Source: Coix lacryma-jobi var. lacryma-jobi (taxonomy: Eukaryota; Streptophyta; Magnoliopsida; Poales; Poaceae). Taken from it: a DNA stretch of 64,000 nt. Made by a program: the position numbers and the translations under genes. Position 1 is the first letter of the stretch. The number at the start of each line of letters is the position of its first letter. Shown here in pieces: positions 12,291 to 22,035 of the stretch. The stretch covers positions 186,001-250,000 of the forward strand of contig CM019825.1 of assembly GCA_009763385.1 (NCBI GenBank), written 5' to 3'. The notes beneath the pieces were generated by a model, which made no database searches, was not told the DNA's origin, and worked only from the letters and a program-made list of their open reading frames with translations.

Positions 12291-13335
12291 TATATTTTTT
12301 GTTTTTTGCTCCCAATTTTTTCTGTGGCCTTGCTACAGTACTACAAGCCAAGATTTCAAATTTGGTGTGTTTTCCATAAATCTTGCTATATTTCGCGTAT
12401 TTTCTTTAATTTGATGATTTTTTTCCGCGGGACGTACGTTTGAACGGCAGATGCATGAAATAATAAAACTCAGCGATTCGAAAAATGGTATTCATTCTTC
12501 AGAGGGTATTTCGACACCGTATCCAGGGACAGGCGCGGAGACTCGACCGTCTCGTGCACGAGAAACAGCGACCAAGTTGCGTGATATTGGATTTAAAATT
12601 ATTAAAAATACAAACAAAGTCAGAAAATCATGAAAATGAACGAGTGACCTAGACATCGCATGTAGAGGCTATGAAAAATTTTGGGAATATTTGGAGCAAG
12701 TGATGACGCAAGATGGTCCAAACCCTGCGATGATATGCGGAGATCTCAGGGTTTGGACCATCTTGCGCCACCACTTGCTCCAAACATTGCCAAAATATTT
12801 TTATAGCCTCTACATGCGATGTCAAGGTCACCCGTCCATTTTCATGATTTTCTGACTTTGTTTGTATTTTTAATAATTTTAAATCCAATCTCACGCAACT
12901 TGGTCGCCGTTTCTCGTGCACGAGACGGTCGAGTCTCCGCGCCTGTCCCTGGATACGGTGTCCAAATACCCTCTGAAGAATGAATACTATTTTTTGGATC
13001 GCTGAGTTTCATTATTTTATGCACCTGCAGTTCAAACGTGCTTCCCGCGGAAAAAATCATCAAATTAAAGAAAATGCGTGAAATATAGCAAGAAGTATGG
13101 AAAACACACCAAATTTAAAATCTTGGCTTGTAGTACTGTATCAAGGCCACAGCAAAAATTGGGAGCAAAAAAACCAAAAAAAATATATATGCTTTGCCGA
13201 GAGGTTCCTAAAGCCCCCGGCAAAGAGCACCTATGCCGAGAGCCAGGGTCAGGGCTCTCGGCATAGAGTTTACCAAAATAAAATAAAATAAAAGCCTTTG
13301 CCGAGAGCCAGATCACATGGCTCTCGGCAAAGGTG
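12149..13335. repeat. Long inverted repeat, arms about 590 bp, centre near 12737
   Basis: The left arm (about 12149-12733) reads as the reverse complement of the right arm (about 12741-13335). Landmarks pair symmetrically: GGTAAACTCTATGCCGAG at about 12200 with its complement ending near 13275, CGTGCACGAGA at 12555 with its complement near 12915, and GCAAGATGGTCCAAACCCT at 12706 with AGGGTTTGGACCATCTTGC at 12748. The arms include copies of the subterminal motif, so the left end of the CACTA appears duplicated in inverted orientation. A transcript would fold into a very long hairpin. Arm limits are by eye. Confidence 0.88.
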
Positions 13336-13440
13336 GTCTTTTTGCCGAGTGTCACCTGATCTGGCTCTCGACAAAGCGTGAATATGTTAAAAAAAATCTG
13401 CGCGCCCGCCTCGTCAGACCACAGACGCACAGACGCACAC

Positions 13441-13716
13441 TCTCTTCGTCGCCCGCCCCGCCGCCGGCCCAGGGCCGCCGTGACCGCCCGAGGTCCCGGC
13501 CGCGCCCTCTCGCCCTCGCCGCCGGCCCTCCCTCCTGCCCCCGCCGCCGACCCGCCCGCCCGGCCCCGCCGCGCCCTCCTGCCCCCGCCGCCGACCCGCC
13601 CGCCTGCCCCCGCCGCGCCCTCCTGCCCCCGCGGCGCCCTCCTGCCCCCGCCGCCGACCCGCTCGCCCGGCCTGCCCTCGCGGCCGAGCCGCCGCCCCCT
13701 GCACGCCCGGCCGGTT
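13441..13716. repeat. GC-rich degenerate repeat block in CACTA-2
   Basis: CCGCCGACCCGCCCG and CGCCCTCCTGCCCCCG recur several times with shifting spacing. The block lies between the inverted repeat and the purine tract. Long frames on both strands here (Pro/Arg/Ala-rich) are composition artefacts. Confidence 0.65.
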
Positions 13717-13805
13717 GGAGAGGAGGAGAGAAGGAGGAGGAGGAGAGGAGGAGGAGAGAAGGAAGAGGAGGAGGAGGAGGAGGAGAGGAGGAGGAGGAGG
13801 AGGAG
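13717..13805. repeat. 89-nt uninterrupted purine tract (GGA/GAG)
   Basis: Every base on the + strand from 13717 to 13805 is A or G, mostly GGA and GAG triplets. Mirror-symmetric purine tracts of this length can adopt triplex (H-DNA) structure in principle. It lies in the presumed leader of the truncated transposase gene. Confidence 0.9.
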
Positions 13806-14510
13806 CCCTGCGCCACCCCATTCGGCCACGCGCCCCTGCCCCGTCCCGCTCCGTCGTCGTCGATTGCCTCGCGTCGTCACTTGTAAGTCGTCCTCGATCG
13901 CCTCGTCGTCCTTGTACCTCTGCAACTTAGTTGTGGTAAGTAGTAGTAGTAAGTAGTAGTTGTTAGTAGTAGTCGTCCTCGATCACGGTGATATATGTGG
14001 ATGCATGTGAATGTGAATGTGAATGTATGTGGCGATCGAGTATTATTTAGTAGTAGTGGTATGCTTGTTAATGTATGTTGAAGTCGGCCATCGTGCCTTG
14101 GCATATATGTGGATGTCGGCCATCATGCCATTGTTTCTTGCAGGTTTTGAAACCTCACCGTACAGGGGAGGTTCTGCCGAAATTTCTAATGGATACTATA
14201 TTTTTTGTCTTTTCTGTAGGAGGAGGACCTGTCGGGGCCAAGCCGGAGATCCTCGGCGACCACGATCGTCTTTGTCACCGTCGCGGGGCTGCCTGCATCG
14301 CTTCGCCTCGCCACTGCACCGACTCGCCACTGCGCCGCTAGCCTGACTCCACCGGCACCCTAGGTATAAATAACGTCTCCTCCCAGAAAAGGATCGTAGG
14401 TCATTGAACCCAGTTAGGCGTCTCCCGTCCGAAAGAGATACGGCTGGAGGTATGCAGGTCTCTGCATATCGATAACCGTATCTGTTTCGGATTGTCCACG
14501 TTACTTGGAC

Positions 14511-14717
14511 AGCCCGCAGATGCGTCGATGAGGCTAGTTCCCATGGTCTGTCCCAATTCGAGATGGAGTTTTTGCATCACCTCCCTGTTGTTCTCCGGAT
14601 ACACACTCTCCCTACAGGGACGTGTATCTTGAGAACATCGGGGAGGTGCTGCCGAAATTCTGTCTCGGCTCGGGGCAGACAATGGGAACTGGCCTCATCG
14701 ACGCATCCGCGGGTGGG
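14511..14717. repeat. Inverted repeat in the transposase leader of CACTA-2, arms about 95 bp
   Basis: The left arm (14511-14605) contains GAGGCTAGTTCCCATGGTCT and the right arm (14621-14717) contains the near-complement (GGGAACTGGCCTCATCGACG). The right arm also has CGGGGAGGTGCTGCCGAAAT, matching a third partial copy at about 14163 (GGGGAGGTTCTGCCGAAAT). A leader segment has therefore been duplicated and inverted. Confidence 0.82.
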
Positions 14718-14804
14718 ATTAGGACCTATCCTCACCTATTAGATGATAGTAGCATGAAAGTACTCGGAGGTAGATATGTAAGTACTCGGATGGATGACAG
14801 TAGT

Positions 14805-15557
14805 ATGGATGACCGTCAGTGGATGTACTCGGGCCGTAGAAGCAGAAGTGATTTCACCGAGGAATGGTTGCGCAAGACAGATGCTTTCGTGAACAATGCA
14901 TTTGGCGCGGCTCGGCGAGGAGAGATCAAAGTGTTGTGCCCATGCAGCAGATGTGGGAACCGGAGAAGGCAAGACAAGGAGAACATGGCTAAACATCTTG
15001 TGAACAATGGATTCACGCCGGACTACACCCGGTGGATCTACCATGGTGAAGCACATCGTTTGAGAGCGGAGGCAGTGCGACCACGTCTGGAGGACTTTGA
15101 TGCTGATGCGGGGGTAGCACACATGTTAGATGACTTCCAAGAAGCACAGTACGCTGAAGGACGTACGGAGGAGGAGATGGAGAAGACCGCAAAGGCGTTT
15201 TATGAGATGATGTCTTCGGCACAGAAACCCCTTCACGATCGGACAACAGTTTCTCAACTGGATGCCATTGGCCGTGTGATGGGGTTCAAGTCCCAGTTCA
15301 ACCTGAGTCGAGATGTGTTCGATGCTATGTTGGCCCTATTTGGTAGCATGCTTTCGGACGGCCACATATTGCCAAAGAGCCTGTACGAGTCACAGAAACT
15401 GCTTCGTGCACTGAAGATGCCGTATGAGCCTGTACCGGGGGTCAAGCAGGCGGCAGTTCTCAGGGGTGGCCCGGTTGGCCGGGGGTGTAGTAGATCTCCT
15501 CGTGTGTCACTGAAGTCTCATGTTGTTGAACTATGTGATGTGAACTATGTGATTTGA
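14805..15557 (+). pseudogene. Truncated TNP2 transposase: N-terminal transposon-associated domain only
   Basis: The ATG at 14805 opens MDDRQWMYSGRRS, the usual start of TNP2-type transposases (Transpos_assoc, PF13963). The domain follows with ITEEWL-like residues (FTEEWLRKTDAFV), a zinc-binding CPCSRCGNRRRQ, and HLVNNGFTPDYTRWIYHGE. The frame then runs through the acidic linker and LYESQKLLRALKMPYEPV. It ends at TGA 15555-15557 without reaching the catalytic Transposase_21 domain. An alternative in-frame ATG is at 14790 (MDDSSMDD). Full-length TNP2 is several times longer, so the 250-codon frame is an internal-deletion product. It could make a DNA-binding or dimerising fragment, but that is inference. 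Confidence 0.85.
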
Positions 15558-15587
15558 GGACATATATGTTATTGAACTATGTGATGT

Positions 15588-15665
15588 GATATATATATAT
15601 ATATATTCTGTGACGTGAAATGTGATATATATATATGTGATATGTGATGAATGTGATATATATCT
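15588..15665. repeat. AT/TG microsatellite stretch of CACTA-2
   Basis: Runs of ATATATAT alternate with GTGATATGTGAT-like words. The equivalent position in CACTA-1 (about 5090-5200) has the same TGTGATATG words. Confidence 0.8.
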
Positions 15666-15729
15666 GTGTGATATTGTCGGAGAAAAGGAAAAACAGAACT
15701 AGAAAACAAAAAAATGAAATTTACCCAGC

Positions 15730-16277
15730 TTTGCTGAGGGTGGCTCTCGGCAAAGACGCCCTTTGCCGAGGGCTATGACCATAACCCTCGGCAAAGCTGG
15801 GGAGACTGAACGTAATTTCCAAGGCTTTGCCGAGGGCTTTGGTCATAGCCCTCGGCAAAGTCCGAGGTTTGCCGAGAGGCGGCTAAGCTAGCCCTCGGCG
15901 AAGAGGGCCCAAATTTTTTTTCGAAATTTCTTTACCGAGAGCCGACCCTGCATAACCCTCGGCACAGAAAAACAATAATAAAAAAAATTATCCCTTTGCC
16001 GAGAGCCGGACTCTCGGCAAATCTAACGCCTTTGCCGAGAGTCGGTTTAGCCCTCGGCAAACCTACCGTCAATAGGGACCACCGTTAACGGCCACTTTTC
16101 TTTGCCGAGAGCCGGTCGGGACCCTCGGTAAAAGGTTTGCCGAGAGCCCGATAAATGGCCCTCGGCAAAGGTTCCTTTGCCGTGAGGATTTTTGCCGAGA
16201 ACTCTTTACCGAGAGCTGCCCTCGGCATAGGCTTCGCCGAGCGCCAGATGGCCTTTGCCGAGGCACTCGGCAAAGCA
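15730..16277. repeat. CACTA-2 right subterminal repeat array
   Basis: About twenty copies of CTTTGCCGAG and CTCGGCAAAG are present, the third and later copies often as GCCGAGAGCC. They stop about 15 bp before the terminal CCGGTAGTG. These are the presumed TNPA binding sites. Confidence 0.9.
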
Positions 16278-16763
16278 CCCGTTTCCGGTAGTGATGCAAT
16301 CTCAAGACTGAAGCAATTTTTGATGATGCTAGTTCCAAGTCCCCTTTCAAATTTCTTGGCACTACTGTACAGGGAACTTGACCTTCAAATATCTGTTGAG
16401 GATCTGAACATGGAAATATAAGCTTCTCCTGAACTGACAGAAACACTGTGAACTGCAAAGCAACCTGAATTGAAAACTTTAACATCTCATCCTTGATCCT
16501 GTCATGGTGAGTGGTGACATCATTGAGGCTTGCACATGGAATTATGACAACTGCATCTGCCATGAGCTGTGTAATTGTAATTCTTGCATTTTACACTTCT
16601 TTTGTTGATTGTAACATCTCGTGACTCTTGTTAGACTTCAAAAGAATGTTAATCGCAGAAAAAAGACTTCAAAAGAATGTTGGTGCTTGGCATTTTTATG
16701 TACAATCCTACCAACAGTTATGTTCGCATTACCTTGCTGCAACGTATGCTACATGTCACTGAG

Positions 16764-16894
16764 GGCAGCAAACTATGGACAGCTTATAGAGAATATGAGA
16801 TGACCATTTTGATCACCACGGCTGATGCCAATGATGAGGAGAGGGAAAAGCAAGTTCAACGTATACGCACACTATTCCACTGCCAATTATCTGT
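16764..16894 (+). pseudogene. Possible fragment of a SART3/PRP24-like spliceosome recycling factor
   Basis: The plus-strand frame contains GSKLWTAYREYEMTIL, an acidic spacer and QVQRIRTLFHCQLSV. This resembles the HAT-repeat region of plant SART3/PRP24-type proteins (U4/U6 snRNP recycling), where a KLWxAYREYE stretch is followed by RIRxLFHRQLSV. Only one exon-sized block is visible. No neighbouring exon continues the match, and the frame ends shortly after. The call rests on remembered family appearance, not an alignment. It would be a captured or degenerate gene piece. Confidence 0.35.
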
Positions 16895-18516
16895 TCTAAA
16901 TAATAAATTGTTCTGAATATATAAAACATGGCAAATGATGAAACAAACAGTGATGATAATTTTGTTTAACCTATACGTGACATGAAAAAAATAACTTTCA
17001 CCAAACAGTGTTTCCTGATACTGTATTTGAAACGGTTCTTCAAATTTCTTATGATATGCAGCTGAAACAAGTTCAATTATCAAGCACAGCTCGGCATCTG
17101 AAAGTTTATATCAAGAAACAACATCACTACACTGAGACAACACATTTGCAAACTCCCAGTGGCTGGTCAGATTTCATCCTCGAGATTGAGCCTAGAGAGG
17201 TTGCTGCACGGCATATAGGAATGGCACCAGTAACAGCACATCGACGCTAGCAGTATTGGGCTGTAGTTTTCGCTACAGGAAACTTCTTACATTGCCGCGA
17301 CGACGAAGGTGATGTTGTTGCGTAGCACGCCGGTAGGGAGGAAAGCAGCCGACTGGAGCAATAGACTGGTGGCGACAGAGATGAGCAGACCGACAGGGAG
17401 GGAAGCAGCCGGCGGGAGCAGCAGACGACGGCGGGACGAGCGCGACCGACGGGAGGCGGCTGGAGGAGCAGCCCGGCGGGAGGAGCAGCCTGACGGGAGG
17501 AGCGGAAATGCGACGGGCTCACAACGATGAGTCCGCCGGAGGGCTAGTCGCCGGCGGCGGCGAAACGCGATGGCGAGGTAGAGGACGATGTTGTGGCGGG
17601 TAGGGGTTCTGCGCGGCACGTCGTCCTTCAGCTTCGCCGCGAGGTTTGGCCGCCGCCGCTGGCGTCGCGCGATGGAGAGGAAGAGGACGACGTGCCGCGG
17701 GGCATTGGGCTCAGGCCAACGGGATGGAGCGCGGGTCACGTGTACGGGAGGATTGTTAGAGCATAATTACCATCCTACCCTTCAGCGCATAAAAATAATT
17801 AATTCTAATAATTTACCTAGGAACTAATAGAAACCAAAAAGTACCTCCAACCACCGTAAAAGAGCTCTAGGAAATAATCAAATAGTAAGACAGAAAACAA
17901 TCATAAACAAGCGCTACTTTATTTAATTGATCCGTATCCCCCAAATCCATCCAGTCTCGATCTCGTTCAAAATCGATCTTAAACCACCAATATGCCCGTC
18001 CGTATAGAAGAAGCATTGTTAATTAGGATGGACTGGTGTTAGCTACTAATTTAGTTTATCTAGCTAGAACGTACCCGGTACTAGCTACCTCTCACAATTC
18101 ACAACATCGGCAAACCGACCTAATTAACCTAGTGGTACGTCCAGAAGACTTGTGTGTTGAAGGTGAAATATAAATTATCTTCTGCAAAAGCAACCTACTT
18201 ACACATACTAATCGTTTATTTAAAATAAAGCAATAAAGCAGCCAGTCCAAAAGAGTCGCCAAAACTATAAACCAATCATATCTATATATAGCTAGCCCAA
18301 AGGGCATCCGGAAACCACTCATTTCGCATATACAGTCACTCAAGCGTATCAAAATGAGTACATGCGTTTATTTTATATATAAAGAAAAACACACTGTACA
18401 TGCAGTGATGGATTTAGAATCACCTTAAAGGAGGGGCTAAAATAATGTAAAGAAATTTTAGACCACATCAAATAGGACTAAAAATGTATATTTTTATAGA
18501 CTAAATTAGACTACAT
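16895..18516. other. No gene recognised
   Basis: An open stretch at 17040-17250 contains SGWSDFILEIEPREVAARH, which is protein-like but unassigned and lacks clear splice sites. The segment 17280-17780 is GC-rich and repetitive, with GGGAGGAGCAGC words. The rest is AT-rich intergenic DNA. Confidence 0.5.
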
Positions 18517-18533
18517 AAAGGATTTGTTAAACG

Positions 18534-19312
18534 TGAACAGTCACTGCCGCCTAGGGTTTCGCTTGCTCCGCCGCCTCTATAGTCGTCGCCGCATGACCCC
18601 CGTCCCCCTCGCCTCCGGCCTCCTGCCGATGGAGAGGGGAACGGGGGTCCATCGCTTTAGTCGATCTACTGTTTCGTAGAGTGAGTCGAGTCCACCTAGG
18701 TCTAGGGTTTGCTCGCCGTCGGTGTTTGGCGGCGGAGTTAGGTTTTGCCGGAGGAGTGTGGCTCCTTTGCGGCTTGTTTTTCTTGGCGACGCCGGTGATG
18801 CGGAAGCGGCGGCGGCGCAGCGGAATAATTTCTTCCAGCCTCTTCCGTTCTTCGATGGTGATCTACTCCGATGCCAACGGAGAGGCTGGGGAGACCTGTC
18901 CAGGAGTCGAGGGCCGGTGCATCGTTGTCTTCTTCAGGTGATGATGTTGTTGACCCTGTTAATCTCGAGGAAGATGTTCTTTGATGAAAATCTGAGCTTT
19001 GCTCGGGTTGCCGGCGATGGAATCGAAGGATGCGTCGTGGGTACGGGAGTTGGCCGATGCGCCTGGGAGGCAATGTCGGCTGATTCGCCCAGAAGTAAGT
19101 CCTCCTCTGCGGCCTCCACCTTGTGGAGTTTGGCTCTGGTGCCCGACGACGATTGGGAAGCGGCTTCGATGACGGTGACGAATGGATCTCTGAAGGCTTC
19201 GAGGAAGACGAACAGAAGTTTTGATCTTCTTTGTAATTTTCCTTTTCTCTGGAGACATGTTTGTAAAAGGACCGGTGTATGGCGCTAAGATCAATACATG
19301 TTCCTTCTAAAA
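18534..19312 (+). mobile_element. Short non-LTR retroposon with poly-A tail and 17-bp target duplication
   Basis: AAAGGATTTGTTAAACG is present at 18517-18533 and again at 19313-19329. The inserted 0.78 kb ends in an A run (19308-19315), typical of target-primed insertion by LINE machinery. The insert starts GC-rich (CACTGCCGCCTAGGGTTTCG), like a LINE or gene leader, and ends with TCAATACATGTTCCTTCT before the tail. No long conserved frame is present. It could be an internally deleted LINE, a SINE-like element, or a retrocopied non-coding RNA. Confidence 0.8.
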
Positions 19313-19329
19313 AAAAGGATTTGTTAAAC

Positions 19330-21048
19330 GCCCTGTGCTGCAGCCTGGGCAGCGGGGATATGGATCTGCCCTGAGTAATATTATGGTCATATTTGGTTGG
19401 TGATCAGAATGTCCCAGGTCCCAGCCATATATATGTTAGTCATGCCACATTTTTTTTCGGTTCCTTGGTTCGCTTGCACAACTGCGACGCTTTCTTAGCA
19501 CCATATCTGTCTCCAAAAATCCTCCATCTATCTATCATGTCCTGCATATATTTTAGTGTTTCCAAAACAGCATGAAATTGAAGTCAGCACAGACCACATA
19601 TACACGTACGTACCGGAATTGTGTGTGGGCAATAATCTAGTATGCGCAGCCGGGGCGCCTTTGATCTTAATAAACTACGTCAATTAGAAAAAAGAGGCCC
19701 GTTTCACCGTCTGCACATGCGCAGTTTTTGCCGACGTGCGCAAGTAGCGCTCGCACACCCCCACTTGCAGTAAACTGGGCAGCGCCAACGCGATTTTGAT
19801 AAGTGTCCAGCACGCCCTGACCGGCGGAGGAGTCGCGGAGAGATCCGAGGTGCTGCTGCATGCTGCATGCTCGATCGCGCGGCGCCATTGGGCGTCCGCG
19901 TTTGTCCCCGTCCGCGCGGCGGTGGTGGCTTTTGCCGTTGCTCAGGGAGCGAGCCAGGGCAACTTTGGCAAGGGAGGCCGGAGCAGCGCGCCGCGCGCAG
20001 CAGTCAGGCAACCCCCAGCTGCATGCACTGCACGCCCCCCGGCCCTTTCAGGCCGGCCGGTTTAGTAATTTTTTACGAAAGCTCCAACTTGCTGGTGAGG
20101 GTCAGGGTCAATGTGTGGCCTTAATCATGCCACTAAACTAATCCTGCGCGGTAATCCATTCAAATGAATAACTGTTGTTTTATTAGCCCCATGATGGTGA
20201 TGTCACCAAGGAAACGGATGATTACGTACATCAGTAGGTAGAACCACCATACATATGTGATTTTGCATTCGGCGCCCATCGTCCTTAAATAATAAGTTAA
20301 ACAAATGTACACACTATCATTGGAGTTATTAGTAGCTAATTTATTTCCTTTGTTTTACATAAAAGGCTTGAGAAGACTTTTTTTTTGAAACAGAAAAGGG
20401 CTTCAGAGATCATATAACAGATCAGATGCGATGATGCACCTGCAAATATATACAACCTGGGACTCAGGTGATGTGTGGGAAAACAAGCCTTTGGAAGCAG
20501 AAATGCTTCAGAGACAGGGGGTCCAAGAATCACATGAAGTACCAACTGGGACGGGACAAACATGACATGTCAGCAACAACGACATATGGCTCAACCTTCT
20601 TTGCTTCTTTTGCAACAGTGGTAGCATGCAGTAGTACTGCCGCCTGCAATTTAATTTGCTCACCTTTTGTCCTTGAAAATAGTCGTATGTCCATATGATG
20701 GTGCACGGCTTATAATAATCCAGTTGTTCAGTATCTTCACTCGATTTTCTTGAATATAGACAGTAACGTGCGCGTACGTACTTGACTTCAGGTTTAAATT
20801 TGGTTGTCATCTATTTTATGGGTGTTTTTTTCATATAAATGTTCATGGCGGCATGTACTATATTCAGGGAACAGGCACTTGCACAGACATCCCTGTCAGC
20901 ACTGTGTTGCCGCCGGGGGTAATAGTTGTCATTGGCACGTGGGACCGGAATCAGGTAACAAATTTAGGAAACAGTAAAAAAAAAGTATGCCTGAGCATAT
21001 GTACTACAACGTGTATTTGTGCATTTGTGCAGGACATCCCATACTCAG
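19330..21048. other. No gene recognised
   Basis: There is a GC-rich patch (19700-20080) with CTGCATGC words and otherwise AT-rich DNA. A short exon-like stretch near 20853-20955 (PVSTVLPPGVIVVIGTWDRN followed by GTAACA) is not recognised and has no upstream partner. Confidence 0.5.
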
Positions 21049-21390
21049 GACGTGTTCGTTTCGTTGGTTAAAGTTTTAGTCGAATCACATTAAATGTTAT
21101 AGTACTAATTAATTTAGTCTATTAAAAATATTCGAGTTATAAAACTAATTACACCACCACACGAGAGTTAACAAGATGAATCTATTAAGCCAAGTTAATC
21201 CATCATTAATAAATATTTACTATGACACCACATTGTTGCCAAATCATGGACTAATTAAGTTTAATAGATACATCTTGCGAATTAGCCTTCAGCTGACAAA
21301 TTAGTTTTGGAATTAGTCTATTTTTTTATAAACTAGAATAAGAGTCCCAATATTCGATGTGACATGACTAAAATATTATAGCCAGGGAAA
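21049..21390. repeat. Tourist-type MITE, degenerate
   Basis: It starts GGACGTGTTCG and has the internal words ATGAATCTATTAAGCC, CACCACATTGTTGCC and TAGATACATCTTGCG. These recur in the copies at 56188-56482 and 58867-59212. The right end is eroded, so its limit is approximate. Confidence 0.65.
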
Positions 21391-22035
21391 ACTAGTGCAT
21401 TCTGGCAGTGGTAATTTATATTGTGACTCAGTATTTTCATTGTTTTTGGCAATGACTGAGGTAAGAGAGAAGGTTCCAAGAAATACATTAAGGCATTGAT
21501 GGTTCTGTTCGGCAGGACACTTATGAGCCTAGTGATAAGCTAAAATATCTGATTTGTTGTGAGAGAAAAATACTGTTTCACGACTGATTTGTACGAATTA
21601 AAGCCGGTGCATGGCGTATAATTTAGAACAAGGTCACAAGACTACAATAAATTATGTGCTTCTTATGTTCTAAATTATATGGTTTTAACCTTCTTCTAAG
21701 TTAAGATTTTCGATTTTTGATAAGCTTATATAAAATAAACTACAACATTTTTATGATTGAATTAGTTTTATTACTGAATTCCTTGTTAAATGTCTCGATA
21801 GTATATTTTTCGATCCCATCGAGTTGTAAAAAACGACTTAGTTGTGCTTGTCAGATTCTCTGATTGACTGCCCGAAAAAAAAGTGATTTTTTTAACGGAG
21901 ATTAACTCGGCTTTTAAGAAAGCCAATAACGAAAGTTTACATACTGGGGATACCAGATCAGCTATTCAAACCACCAAACACACCCCAAAGAAGAAGGATA
22001 AAACCACACACACCCCTAGACGACTAAACTTAAGA

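Larger units (their letters stand above)
11932..16293 (+). mobile_element. Complete CACTA transposon, non-autonomous deletion derivative (CACTA-2)
   Basis: The left end CACTACCGGAGACGGG is matched by a right end whose reverse complement is CACTACCGGAAACGGG. A 3-bp direct duplication, ATG, flanks it exactly (11929-11931 and 16294-16296). Both ends carry TTTGCCGAGGGC/GAGAGC arrays. The element is 4,362 bp long. It encodes only the N-terminal transposon-associated domain of TNP2 (14805-15557) and lacks the catalytic region and a TNPA gene, so it would need proteins from another element. Between 15520 and 15720 it repeats the TGTGATATG-rich layout seen before the array of CACTA-1, so the two are related. 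Confidence 0.95.
11887..16563 (-). pseudogene. Unrecognised minus-strand reading frame split by CACTA-2
   Basis: ATG at 16563-16561 opens a frame (MADAVVIIPCASLNDVTTHH) that runs to the CACTA-2 right end. If the element and one ATG duplication are removed in thought, the frame continues in phase at 11928 and stops at TAG 11889-11887. That gives about 104 codons. Residues such as FLSVQEKLIFPCSDPQQIF and GQVPCTVVPRNLKGDLE look protein-like, but the family is not recognised. It may be an exon of a gene, an old gene fragment, or chance. Continuity across the insertion supports a single ancestral sequence but not a function. Confidence 0.35.

Noticed and set aside
13065..13925. Long minus-strand open frame of 286 codons through the CACTA-2 interior
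   Set aside because: It is driven by GC-rich repeats and a pure purine tract, with Arg/Gly/Ala and Ser runs. No conserved motif is present, and the real transposase frame is on the + strand.
20853..20955. Exon-like stretch ending in a GTAACA donor
   Set aside because: No upstream or downstream exon could be joined to it and the residues match no known family.
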